In this document: positions 1 to 11,500 of the stretch, one piece after another
How positions within the stretch are numbered: the stretch's first letter is position 1
Layout: every line of letters begins with the position of its first letter
Assembly: GCA_025345505.1 (NCBI GenBank)
Contig: JANVCC010000030.1
Span: forward strand, 2,778,123-2,842,122
Direction of reading: 5' to 3'
From: Todiramphus chloris collaris
Taxonomy: Eukaryota > Chordata > Aves > Coraciiformes > Alcedinidae
DNA: 64,000 nt
The notes under the pieces: generated by a model
Databases searched by the model: none
Told to the model about the DNA's origin: nothing
What the model saw: the letters and a program-made list of their open reading frames with translations, nothing else
Program-made: the position numbers and the translations under genes

Positions 1-3000
1 TACAATTGTAAATTATCACCAAGAGAAGGAGGATGTGAGTAGTGCCCACAACAGCACACAAACTGTGTTCTGATTCCTCTGCAGCACAAAGGGACTGATC
101 CTGGGCCACCATAAGACATGTGGGAGAAGGCCCATGGGTGGGGGAGTCCCTGACAGCTGCCGTGGGGCGTGAGCCTTCCTTCAGGGCACAGCACTCCAGC
201 TCAAATGCTGCTAAAGCTTACCAGTCATACTAGCTGTGATCTTCTCCCAAAATGTGTCATTTTGGTCAAATCTCCTGGCTATACCCTTGCTAACACAGAA
301 ATACTGCAGATTTATTCTCCCTCTGTCTCCCTTGGTGGACAGACCTTTACAAGGCAATGGTATTTCAATTAAGAAACTTCTTTCAGAGCATCATCAGCCT
401 TGAGGAACCAGAAATTCTTCAGCCAGGTATTTTGTTTCTCTTCAAACACATTCCTAAGACTACACTTAGGGTACATTTACTGTACTATTCAAATGAACAG
501 CAAAAGCAAAAGCCGCCCTCAATAAAAAGCATATAGAAAACTCTACCAGGGCAGAACCCGATTACTGCTCTGAGAGCAGAAAGGGATATTAAAGGAATTC
601 CCACAGCAGAGGAATTAGCAACGTGATTTACTGGTGCTGCTGAAATATTTCAAAACACTTGGGCAAAACTCTGGAAGGGCAAATCAGCTGCAGCACCCGC
701 ACTATGCCACTTCCACGGGCCTTGCGATTTCTGCATTCACTCAGAGCAGCCCCGAGGGGGCTCTGATTGTGGCCAGAGACGCCTCTGGTCCCAGCACATC
801 TCAGAATATAGGTGCAAACATGGCTTAAAGGCAGCTTTGTCCCACTTCCCTTAGCCTTGTATTGTCAAGCGCTGCTTCTTTTCAGGGTAAATCTTCGCTA
901 TTACAAGCATGAGAAAGTAAAATAAGAGATACTAATAGTAAAACAGAAGGAAATGGTGTGATATCCCCAAAACAAATCTTATTTACGTTAAGCTCGTTAA
1001 AGCAGTTAGGTTCTGAAGACAGAGAATAATTAATAATACTATACATATCAAAGTAGAGAAGACACGTAAATCTGACAAGAGAAAGTAAGTAAAAATGGAA
1101 AGGGCTGAAGAATTATAAGTGAAAAGAATTTGGAAAACAAAAAAAAAGAAATTACACTGGAGCAATATTCAAGTTATAAGCAGATTATTAACATTATAAT
1201 TGAGATGATCCTTAAGAATGGTATGCCACACGTGAACATCACGTTTCAAGTTTCAAAAAGTATGGAAAGAATACTAAAAATATTTGTATCCTTGTGGATT
1301 ATAAGGAAGCATGAATGCAGAGAGGAGCAAAGGAATAATGCAATGCAGGGAAAAAAGGACAACAAAAACCTCCAAGCAGAAAATAGTAGTTATCCAAAGG
1401 CCATATTAGTTCTTCCTGAAAGTGAACAAATATATACATGTAGCTATTTTTTATAATGTTTGTCCATTCTGGCTTTAAATGATAAATTAGAAAGTAGGGG
1501 ATTGAAAAGAAAACCATCTCGTAGCTGTTGACCGAGTACAACTGGTCCAGTCCAAGAAAGGCCAGGGGAAGAAGCACAAACCAGTTTTATTTGACTTAGT
1601 ATTATCAGGGTAACAGTACTATTTTAGAGCCTGTGTGTGGGAGGATGTAGAAAATGAAAAGCAAGCAGTAAAATAATGGACAAGGAATGGAATTAGATCA
1701 GAATTTAAGACCCGTTAGAGCTATAAGCACTGTCAAGGTATATGAACAAAGCAATGACAGCACGACGACTGTGTGGTCAGCAAGAGCTCAGAGCCTGAAC
1801 AACCCGACATTTGCAGAGGATTTTGACCAGTGTTGATGGTATTTAAGATGACTGAGTTTTAAAATGCAGCCTGCAAAGTTTTCCATTGTCAAGCACTGGC
1901 TCACCCAGAAAGAAGACTGGAGAAAATACATCAGAGTTTAAGCATTTTATTCTATTTCTAATATGACATAAACCTACTGCACATCTTTGAAAAATGCTGC
2001 TAACTGACACTAACAGCTTTAGATTGTGAAAGGATGAAAAGGTCTGTACAAGACAATGTTTGCTTCATTATCTTCTTCCATGTATTACCAGTATAATAGG
2101 AAATACTGCAGTGCTATCTGAGGGATGAAAAACAGGAATACAGTGCTTCAAAAAGGAACAGAAAAATAAAACAATCTTGGTGTCTTAGTGCATAGCACTG
2201 GAGTTTAGCATTATGGACTACATTTGTGCCTGATGATACCACAGGGATGAGTTTTGGCCTCCCAAGGCCAGAATGAGAGTGAGGGTTCTTCAGCCGGGTG
2301 CCAGAAAGGGTGAATGGGGTCGAAACTCCAAATGTGTGCAGCTAACTACTGACACAAACATACTACAGGCAAGTAATTTGTTATGAATTCTCTAAGTGGC
2401 CTAATGAAGATAAACAGCCTTTGTAATGGTTGACGTACACCAAAACATGCACTCGAGTAGCTCTGTGGGCTTTGACACTCTCAAGTCACCATGAGCCCTG
2501 GTCTGCAAATCCATGTTCTTAGCCTACTGGCAATGCAACGTATTTTGACGTAGTTCAGTCAACTGTGATGGAGGCTCACACCTTAGACTTCGTACTTCTC
2601 ATTTATATGGCGATGAAGAAAGCATGTTTCAATCAGTTTTTGACAATATACCATCTACAAGGCCATTACTTTGGTACTATTTTCTACATTGCATATTTAG
2701 GAAAAAAAAAAAAAAGTCTGATTGACAAGTTTTGCCAGTGGATATACACATTTTAACAGGTCTCAGCTTGTCCTTTTCTGGTAGATTTCAGAGCTGAAAC
2801 AGGTACACAGCAAGAAGGTCATTTAATGAAGTCCATAGGAACTGCACATGTTGCATTAATTCCTCTTCCAAAATTTGATGCTAAGTAAACATTTCTAGGC
2901 TAGTTAAATGGAGTATTGGGACACACACCTGACAGAAACACAGCATAACAGGCTAAATCGGGCTCTTTTAATTTCTGCTTAGGTTTGTAAAAAATATTTC

Positions 3001-6000
3001 ACATTGCTAAGCTTAAAGGCCTTCAAGTTACCAGTGTCATTTACAAATCACAACCGGTGCAACATATTCTCTATCGAAAACAATGAACGATCAAAGCAGG
3101 ATAAGATTATAGCACTGTGATTTGTGTTTCATTTCCAGGAATGTATTTGTATGTATATATATATATATTAATATTTGTATACGTGTCCCTGTGCATCCAT
3201 AGTAACCACAGCCATAACCCAGAAAGTATGGTGTTGGAAGCTTTGCTCTGAAAAATCAAGTAGCCCATTAGGAGGCATAAATATTAATAGAGCTGTCTAA
3301 TCCTACACTCTCAAATGAGGTAGTTCAGATCATGATTCTTTGCATTCAAAATTTATTCACTGCACTGACTAGAATAGGAAACACAATCCCCTTGTGAAGA
3401 AGTCACTGATGTTGGGCGGTCTCTTAGCCACTGGTAATTCCTAAACATAAAACCAAGGATCAAGTGATTTCTCTCCTTATTCTACTCCCAATTCTTCTAC
3501 AAATACTAAGGTATCCAAAACTGCATGTGCCTAATTCCATGACATTGTGTATAGATCATTTTCTCTACAGAAGCTACACCTCCACACTTTCACATTTCGA
3601 TATCTTCCGGCAAAACGAAGGCTTTAAGTACAGATTCATGAGAAAGAGCATACTATCATCCCAAGTCCACAGCAGACAATACCTGGGGTTTCTTCTGTGG
3701 TCATGTTAGTGATAAATTTTCAAATTTTCTTTATGCAGTTGTCATTAAAGTAGGAAATTTATGGTGCAAACCCTTGCAATGCAAAATGTAGAGTATTAAA
3801 AGAACACAGGCATGCTGCTGAACCAGGTGTACAGTCCTCCTAAGAGGTAAGAAGTTACCCTGTCATTCTGGATCACAAGTAAAATATTTATCCTTTGACT
3901 GTAAATTAAAATAGAGATCTGAAATACCAAAGAGAGTGGAAAACTACTTAGGTATTCCCTAGAAATGATGAGAAAACAAAAAAATAAATTCAATAACATA
4001 ATGAGTGTCAGTAAAATGGTGTTATCTACAATATAACCTAGGCCCTATTAAAATTTAAAATTATGGAGTCCAGCCTCTAAAAAAACAACACAAAGTTAAT
4101 TAGATGCCTTTGCACAGATTTTCTAAAACGAGCCATAGCAAGTAGAGAGGTTTCTGCTTGTATGCGTACCTGTAACGGAGTTGGCAACCTCTGACCCTCA
4201 TGCGCTTGAAGCAAAACACACGAAACCAGATGATCTCTCTCTATCTATGGAGTCAGTAAATTGCAGATGAAGTATAATGAAATACAGGCACCCACATTTA
4301 GCAAAAACTGTGCTGCATTGCCTCATTTCTTTCCAGACAGCTCCAGCCTATCACTCTGTAGACTCTGCAGCATGCACATCCAAATCCCACCAGTAATCTC
4401 TTTCCAGTAATTTTCATCACTACATCACTAAATGTAATGAAATAACTACAACATAAAAATCCAGCAAAAGAGAGAATATTGGTCCTTTCTTCTTTCTCAC
4501 ACAATACCAATGCTGTTTCCAGCTGCTGGTGCTGCTGAAACACTGTGACTCTATTGCAGCTTTGTTCTACAACATCATTTCTCTTCCTACGAGGTATGGG
4601 GGCAATCCAAGCCAAGGATAATCTTAGGTTATATACAGGTGAGTAGAGCGTGAGTTACTCAGAGAACAGCGATTACTACAGCTATGCCAGCTGCCCAGGC
4701 TGAAGGTATTCAAGAGTTCTCTGCACTTGTCAACGGGAGAAGGTAGGCTTCCGCTGCTTTTTATTGTGCTGTGTGTGCAATGAATTTAACTGGAAAGGTA
4801 CCTACTGAATTCCAAACAGCACTCTCTTTATTCTCCTTCAAGCTCACAGGACAATAAACATGACTTGCTCATAAGCTGGGCTCTCTCTCCCTTTATTTTT
4901 GCTATTTTTGTGGGGTTTTTTATTTTTTCATTTTTTTAATATTCTCTCACTGGAAAAGATGCTTTCTGAGAACAACAACGGAGATTTGCATCTTTATTTA
5001 TGACTTTGTGAATCAGCGTCTGGGTGATAGAAAATGAAAGTTGCTCAGCTAATTACACACGCTTGATGAACTGCGTAATAACTGCTGCAGCACTGCACAT
5101 TAATTGAACGCATATAAATGACAGCAGTTATTCTAACTTGAATGATGTATGAAGAAGTGACGTTGCTCACAGTACCCTGATTATCTTTGTTTCCAACTCT
5201 GGGAATCCAGCTTAAACGATTGTATTTTTACAGCACTGAGCAAGAATTCCCGAATAGAATACATCAGAAGTTGCCTCAAAGCCCAACACTTTGAAAACCA
5301 TTTGCCTTAATGCACTAGAAGTGGATTTAGACATCTAAAAAACTGTACATTGAGCAGCTACAATTAACAATTAATAATTAACAAATAGCTACAGTTAACA
5401 GTCAGTAGGAGCCGTAAGAGCAAAAACCTTGGAAAAAGAAGGCCACCTTCATTTTGACACCTAGGTATCACCTTCAAAACCTAACAGAGTTTGCCCAACT
5501 CTAAACGATTCCCTGCTATGACACTTTCCTCAAATGTATTTGGTCTGGAATAATAGGGACGTACAGCAACTGATATAAAAAGTGTGGATTACAGCTAAAA
5601 GGCAACTGTGTATCCCCATGCTACTCTTTGTTTACTCTAAGAAGTATTCTGCATTCAAATGTTGTCCAGTTATTAAGTAACACAGTATTTTAAAGAAAAT
5701 AATGAAGAAAAATAATACGACATAAAACAAGGGTGTAAAGTTGTACAAAACTAGTACTTGAAACCAGTACCAAATACCTACTTTAAATCAGTACCAAAAT
5801 ATCCCTTCTACATCACGCATCAATCACTTTGGCAATTTGCAAATGTTCACAAAGAAATCTGCAAATTCTCCCATACTACCTGACACAAGTTTCCAAGCCT
5901 TCCAAAAGCAGCTTCCAAAGTTTCCAAAGTACCATGTCACAATATTTTAACATTTCCCTACGCCACTTTTAAAGAGATTTTTGGCTTTACAAAGAGGACT

Positions 6001-6601
6001 GTGATCTCACAATAAAAGAAAGCGACACCCACTTTTAGAAGCATGTAAACAAACAAACAAAAGTGTTTCACGTCTACGTTTCAGGGAAGTTAATGCTACT
6101 CCAGGAAAACAGGGTGTGTCACGTAGAAAGTCAATGCAGCTTTTCAGCTCTGCTCTAATACATCACAGCCATTATGCTGTATCACTGGAATACAGAGCTC
6201 TGGAGATGTGATAGCAACTTCCTTGGCCATAGCACCCGGCCCCGGGCACATGAGCTACCTCCTGTGCATGCATATACAACATACCATATCCACCTACCAG
6301 TGACAGACACGCCTCTGAACCCCGAGGCCAAGACAGAGAAGCTGCCGATAGGGTCAGCATTGGACAGCGCAAGAGAGATGATAAGGTGCGACTGAGTTCA
6401 GGCTTTACAAACGTTACCCTCTCATCTGCTTCACAGGGTCCTCTCTTTAAATACCTTTCTGGCTTCATTAGGACAAGACAGGCCCTAACAGTTCACTTCA
6501 CAGCATCAGCAAACCAGCCTCTTTCAGCTGTATTATTTGTTCTTCCTCTGCAAGGTTTCTCGATCCTTCCCCCATAATTTTTTTGTCCACTTTATACATA
6601 C
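1..6601 (-). other. NLGN1: NLGN1 intron downstream of the site-A cassette (no further exon seen)
   Basis: No sequence resembling the next neuroligin exon (the DIRDSGGPKPVMVYIHGG region) or a second site-A cassette was found on the minus strand. The stretch is AT-rich and noncoding, with a short TA microsatellite near 3152-3169 and a possible conserved element at about 4930-5250. All open frames here are short and unrecognisable. Confidence 0.8.
4930..5250. promoter_or_regulatory. Candidate conserved noncoding element in an NLGN1 intron
   Basis: This stretch has balanced composition, no simple repeats, a perfect octamer ATTTGCAT at 4984-4991 (POU-factor site), homeodomain-type TAATTA/AATTA cores near 5050, and CpG dinucleotides retained in otherwise AT-rich DNA. 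The texture resembles developmental enhancers found in neuronal gene deserts. Conservation cannot be tested here. Confidence 0.3.
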
Positions 6602-6661
6602 CTCCTTTTCTACAAATTTTCTTGCCGGGTTTTCTGGCACATTCCTTGGATATTCTTTTGA
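6602..6661 (-). CDS. NLGN1: Neuroligin-1 splice-site-A cassette exon (20-residue insert)
   Basis: This 60-nt exon is too short to show as an open reading frame of usual length. On the minus strand a pyrimidine-rich acceptor ending TTTTTCAG precedes position 6661, and donor GTATGT follows 6602. Joined to the single G left by the upstream exon it reads VKRISKEC-ARKPGKKICRKG and leaves one G for the next exon, so inclusion adds exactly 20 residues without changing frame. As I recall it, the peptide is the same as the mammalian neuroligin-1 site-A insert. It is strongly basic and contains two cysteines nine residues apart. Skipping it joins PTED directly to a codon starting with G, consistent with the known D of the exon-skipped form (PTED-D). 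The exon is therefore expected to be alternatively spliced in neurons. A second neuroligin site-A insert (beginning GPLTKK in rodents) was searched for by eye in 1-6601 and not found. Confidence 0.95.
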
Positions 6662-6719
6662 CTGAAAAATGAATAGAAGACTAGAAAATAACATGGAGCT
6701 CCATCACAGACAGTAGGAG

Positions 6720-7085
6720 CATGCAACACCACTATCTAACTTAAAGATGACCTGCTTTATTAGGTGTGGAAGATTCTCAACTGATTGTGCCTGCACATGC
6801 AATGGATAAGATGTTGATGCATCTTCCCAAAAGTCAGTGGGTGGCAATGAAAATTAGGTACCAACTTTGACCTAAAAATACACGTGCTGTGGAAGGAAAA
6901 AAAATGAGTGTAGACAGAACAAAAACAAAAACAAAAAAAAACAAAAACAAAAAAAAAAAAAAACAAAACAAAAAAAAAAACAAACAAAAAAAACCAAAAT
7001 GAAAACAAACAAGGACAGATGCATACACAGAAAAGCAGCATGCATACATGTAATACGCTGGCATGCAAACAAAGAAAGCCATGCA
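6720..7085 (-). promoter_or_regulatory. Cluster of five TGCATG (RBFOX-type) motifs
   Basis: On the transcript (minus) strand TGCATG occurs at 6720-6725, 6796-6801, 7039-7044, 7062-7067 and 7080-7085. The nearest lies about 59 nt upstream of the cassette 3' splice site, and three are grouped 80-135 nt after the first exon's 5' splice site. A further copy at 6267-6272 lies about 330 nt downstream of the cassette. UGCAUG is the established RBFOX1/2/3 binding site. Upstream sites commonly repress and downstream sites commonly promote cassette inclusion. Binding here is inferred. Confidence 0.7.
6917..7012 (-). repeat. A-rich (CAAAA)n tract; U/G-rich in the NLGN1 transcript
   Basis: The plus strand is almost entirely A with scattered single C; read as RNA from the NLGN1 strand it is long U runs broken by G. 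It begins about 160 nt after the 5' splice site and ends about 255 nt before the cassette. The length is likely to vary between alleles and to be error-prone in assembly. Confidence 0.85.
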
Positions 7086-7171
7086 TGCTACCAGTACACG
7101 TGAATTAATATTGTTAGAACGTAGAACAGGAAAATAAAAAGATCTCCCTGTTTTGCCTGCTATTAACTCAC

Positions 7172-7664
7172 CATCCTCGGTTGGGACATAGATATTTAAA
7201 TAGAGGCAGTCTTCATTCTGATCTTGTACATAGGTGGAAACTACATCCAAGTTATTAGTAAACCACACGGGAAGCATGACTTCAGGCAACCTGCCTTCTA
7301 TAATGTTCTGGGGGCACACTGGAGCAAACTGAGTGGTATTTTTGATATCTGCCCAGGGCGACGGAGGCTCAGGAGGTTGAAAGCGGCGCTCCCCAGTTGG
7401 AGGGGCAGCATACGGAACCCCAAGAAACTGAATAACGGGCCCCAAAATTTCATTATTAAGTTCCTTCTTAATCCCTCTTATCTTGCCAAAGTTGGTGGTC
7501 ACCACTGGGTTGGTATCATCCAATTTTTGGGAGGACACAGCTGCAGCGTGAAGCAAAAATCCAAGTATAGAAAAAGCAAAAGTGGCATTCAATCCCATGT
7601 GTAACAGGTGGACTATCATCGCTCTCCATACACAGTTCAGCCACATGGATCTTGGAAAGGCCAT
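7172..7664 (-). CDS. NLGN1: Neuroligin-1, first coding exon (N-terminal 164 residues plus one base)
   Basis: Neuroligin-1 is a postsynaptic adhesion protein that binds presynaptic neurexins through a catalytically inactive cholinesterase-like ectodomain. The ATG at 7664 sits in a strong initiation context (A at -3, G at +4). Seen in the translation: a hydrophobic signal segment at about residues 24-44, a mature start near QKLDD (46-50), the conserved [16 protein letters not shown] stretch (71-86), [14 protein letters not shown] (91-104), an N-glycosylation sequon at N109, cysteines 117 and 153 (a known disulfide pair in the family), and the carboxylesterase B signature [11 protein letters not shown] (151-161). 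The sequence QKLDD...[21 protein letters not shown] fits NLGN1 rather than NLGN3 or NLGN4. The exon ends after PTED plus one G, followed by donor GTGAGT (7171-7166). This phase-1 boundary is splice site A. Reading past it gives low-complexity intron translation. The rest of the ectodomain, the transmembrane segment and the tail lie outside the window. Confidence 0.97.
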
Positions 7665-7674
7665 GGTCCCACAT
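7516..7674 (-). promoter_or_regulatory. Upstream open reading frame overlapping the NLGN1 start
   Basis: An ATG at 7674, 10 nt upstream of the NLGN1 start and in another frame, opens a 52-codon frame that ends at a TGA at 7516, deep inside the NLGN1 coding sequence. Its context is weak (C at -3, T at +4), whereas the NLGN1 ATG has a strong one. Scanning ribosomes would mostly bypass it, but those that initiate there could not reinitiate at the NLGN1 start. A regulatory role is inferred; the peptide resembles nothing I recognise. Confidence 0.5.
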
Positions 7675-7769
7675 TAGTTGTGTAACTACAGTGAAGCAAT
7701 CTGATTTGTATCCACTGGTGTAAAAACAGGGCAACCGAAGGAAACGGATCAAGTTTCCTAAATAGGTGC
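7665..7769 (-). other. NLGN1: 5' UTR part of the NLGN1 first coding exon, with candidate splice acceptor
   Basis: Upstream of the start codon the minus strand shows TTTTTCTGACAG ending at 7770, a plausible 3' splice site, so the exon would start at 7769 and carry 105 nt of leader. No CpG-rich promoter character is seen here, which agrees with transcription starting at a more distant noncoding exon. The acceptor is a prediction from its sequence only; another AG could be used. Confidence 0.6.
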
Positions 7770-8527
7770 CTGTCAGAAAAATCTCAAAAGGCTTTTCATG
7801 CGGTAAGTATCTTCCATTGATTTCACACTTATTGAAGCTGCATCTTCACTCAGCACTATTTATCAGACTACATCCTATTGACAATTCTGTTTTCCATAGC
7901 AGCAATATGAAGAGAGCAGCCATTTACTGCAGAATCCCCTCTTATAAATCAAATCCAGTTAGCCGCAGGTCTATATCCTGGAGAAAATGAAAATAAATCA
8001 TTAGTATGAAAGAGCTAATATGAGCAGAGTGATAACTAGATGTTTCACAAGTTATTTACATACACTAATAGTTGCTAGAGTCATGTAAGTAAAATTGCAG
8101 TAGTTTATGGGTCCATGAAATGGTGGGTGAGACACTGATTACTGGATTATCTATAATGTCACCTGTTGAATTCACAGAGATTTCTCAGAAGAAACAGGAC
8201 ACACAGAAAATACATTTTTAAAATTCACCTTTTTAAGAATAAGCAGTTTGCTGCCAGGCCACATTACATAAGCATTTACATTAATATTTTATTTAACTTA
8301 ATCAGCTCATAATCAACTTTCACCTTCTTCGCACAAGTTGATTTATCAATATGAAAGCAATTATTTCTTAAAGCAGAAGATGGTGAAATTAAAATAGATG
8401 GGCATACTGACGACTCAAATACATTTCATTTCATTAAAAGCAGATTATAACATATACAACATTTTTTTGTTAATTTTAAAATACAACTTCTGACTAAAAC
8501 ATTGAGGCAACTGGAATGTATGTGTAA

Positions 8528-8583
8528 GATAACATGAATTACCGTGCTTATTCATGATAACCTGAATTACCACACTTTACATG
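8528..8583. repeat. Imperfect tandem duplication, 28-bp unit
   Basis: GATAACATGAATTACCGTGC (8528) and GATAACCTGAATTACCACAC (8556) are consecutive diverged copies. Confidence 0.75.
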
Positions 8584-11500
8584 GTTTTCTTATTCCACAA
8601 GTTTCTGAAAGCTGATGAAAAACACCTACAGAATGAAATGTTCACATCAATGAAGGACAAAAAGCTGCTCCCACTGAAGTGAGTGGCAAACTCTGAATTT
8701 GCACAGCAGTATAACGGGACCTCAGCGATTGTGTTTCAAAACTGGTTTGGAAAAAGATAGGAGCAGACAGTTTAGGGATGGAGACGTATGTCACAATTTT
8801 TAACACAGATCAAGCCTGCATTCCTTATAAACCACTGACTTTAGTGGAGAATGAAAATGCATAATGAATGCACTCAATCCCTACCATCCTTAATATAGAA
8901 CATAAACAATAAATGTTCCCATAGGACAGTAGAAATCTTATCTTTTATGTACCCACATGCTGACTGAACAGTATCCCAGAAAAATAATCAGTTAGGATCA
9001 GAGACTGTATAATCTCAAATTCCAGATCTAATTTTCAACTACTTTAGCTCAGAGGTTGTCACACAAGGCTGTGTTCCAGCACTTCTGAAAATTACTCAGT
9101 GCATATCATTATAGCTTCCATATTCATGTCGAACATATTTCCAACACAACGTACAACATCCTACCAGTTAAGATGCAGTGTCATACACAACATAGCAGCG
9201 TAATCTTACACTCCCTATTAAGCAGAGTGTAATACAGAAGAAATGTGTTTTGCTTTGTATAGGAAACATTTTAAACCACCCGCTTTTGAAACAGCATTGG
9301 CAGCTTTAATGAGAATTGTTTTTTTTATCATGTCCATACACATTGTAGAGAGAATTCAAAAGAACGGCTTGTCTAACAGTCAGACTACCCTGCAGTTTGG
9401 GTTATTAAAAAGGAGATTGTAAAAGCTATATAGGACAGCAGGAGATTTGGTTCATGTCTAGTGTTCCTTTAGCTCTGAACAATCTATCTCAGGAGGCAAT
9501 GAGATGGATGAAGCTTTTCCACAATTTTCTCTCATTCTTTCTTTCTCTGCTAATTCTAACACCTTCACTGTGAAACTGCATTAACAAACAGGCTTATATC
9601 CTTCATCCTCCAGCTTCAAATCCTCAGCATTTGCTGGAAACACACCAATTTAGCTGCAGAAAATAACTCCCCCAACTTGATGCACATGTTTGCATTTAGT
9701 TTAATAAATTTACACAGAATGGCACACAGACAATTCCCTCTTGGAAGACTGTTGCTTTGTTGCATTCCAGATTTTGAAGGTAGTAGGATGTTACTTGAGA
9801 AACAGTAAAGACAATACGTAGATGGGTGTCAAAGCAGAAGGCACCTAGAGCAACTTTGCTCTTCTGACTTGATGTAGAGTAGATCATGGAAATATAGTTT
9901 ATTCCTTAGTGGTATTTAAAAACCTACACAAACTTAAATCTTTTCTATGGTCTTAAAATCCACTTTTGTTTGGGTTTTCTCCTGTCAGCAGCAGAAGCTG
10001 CTCTTCTTTCTCAAACTCAAACTTGTAAATAGCAGGAACTTAATCTCAGTAGCCCTCCTGCTAATTTACATAGTCTGGGCAAGATTTGAGATCATACCAA
10101 ATTCAATATAGCTGCCCCAAACAACAGCATCCTTCTTCGCTCCAAGCTGCTGAGTAGGTTCAACATGGAAAACGACCAAGATGCTGCTAATAATTCACTT
10201 AGCACTTTCACTCTAAAAGCCTTTGACCTGTTTTCAGATCCAAGACAACATTTTAATACACTTTCGATCCCTAAAATGGTAAATTCAATGTAAATGTACG
10301 TTCAGAACAAATCCTAGAGCTAGTCTATAGTTTCAAGTTTGTTCGTTCAGCTTGTCATTGCAGCTGAACTGCTCTGCTGTGATCTAAAGTTCTGGTCTGC
10401 CCTTCCATGGACAAGGTTTTTCTCTAAGACAGAGACAGGAGTCTAAAAAAGTAAGAATATCTCAATGTTGTGTTTAGCTGTTCTTAATTATTTAATTATT
10501 GGGTAGTAGCTAGCTTCAATGAAGAGATTTATAGGCTATACAGGCCACTAAATTGTAAAGAACTTGCAGAATCAACAGATTTTCATTGTATTTGCAACCT
10601 GAAGTTTGGATTTGTTTTTTTATCTTCCCCCCCCCCCAAGCCTTTCTTTTTAAATAGATAAGTAACAGTTCATTCTTGAGACCAAGAGGTCAAACATTCA
10701 CAGCACTGTCTGCTCTAAAGTTATAACATTAAAACCACAAACTCACATAAATAAAGAGACTGAGGTTACTCAAATCTTTTGAGACTTTTATGCCAAAATT
10801 TTATTTCAAGCAGTAAGTGGAACAGCAAGCAGAAAAGCCAGCCTGGAGTATGTCATACATGCTTGCTTGGACAAAATTTTCCTTAGTCCTTCAGCAGGTG
10901 ATCTACCTAGGACTTTCCCTTGGTATCTGCACTTGACTGAACAGGAATCAGCAGACAGACAGACAAGCAACAGACAGGAGCAGGAATGATCAGGGTGATA
11001 GGCAGGAGAATAAACTAAAGAGTAATGATGATCAACTTGGGGCAAGCTTCAGCATCAAAATATTGTGGATCTGAGAAGGAGGAGGAATGTTTTCAGATTT
11101 TATTATGGTCTAGATGTGAGGATCACAACTGTTCCCTGTGGTAACACAAACGAATTCTACTGTAAAGGGTATTTGATAAAGTCTTTCATGGTCTCTGGAA
11201 TAGTCGATACTATATAGAGGCTTTTTCTATCATCTATTATTTTATTATCTTCCTTTCTGAATTTAAATTACTCTATAGCTCAGATTCTGAAATACTTTAG
11301 AGAGGCATTTAGTATGCCGAGGAGCGAACAATCCAAGATAACTTCTGTGCATCTTTGCATTTCCAATGACACAGGGCATCCCACAACAGGTCACATCTGC
11401 TGCAGCAGCTAAACTCCTCTTTGTTACTTGTGCACAGGGATTCAAATCTTAAGGGATGTCTTGAACTGTGCTACCTGTCAATAGCTCCAATGGATTAATA

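Larger units (their letters stand above)
6662..7171 (-). other. NLGN1: Mini-intron between the NLGN1 first coding exon and the site-A cassette
   Basis: This 510-nt intron begins GTGAGT at 7171 and ends TTTTTCAG at 6662. It is very short for a gene whose introns are otherwise large. It contains five TGCATG hexamers on the transcript strand and a roughly 95-nt tract of U with interspersed G. Both lie in positions from which splicing regulators could act on the cassette. Confidence 0.9.

Noticed and set aside
2140-2340. Possible LINE-derived sequence (AATCTTGGTGTCTTAGTGCA resembles a reverse-transcriptase-tail segment)
   Set aside because: Only one short block fits and the flanks do not continue the match, so chance similarity is likely.
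1-6601. A second NLGN1 site-A cassette or the next constitutive exon
   Set aside because: I looked on the minus strand for the GPLTKK-type insert and for the DIRDSGGPKP exon and found neither; a translated search would be decisive.
6834-7171. Continuation of the NLGN1 frame past the exon end to give a 276-residue protein
   Set aside because: A consensus donor lies at 7171-7166; beyond it the translation becomes low-complexity Phe/Leu/Val from the A-rich tract, and neuroligin similarity stops abruptly.
7224-7604. A 126-codon plus-strand frame opposite the NLGN1 exon
   Set aside because: It is the antisense shadow of conserved coding sequence; nothing in its translation is recognisable.
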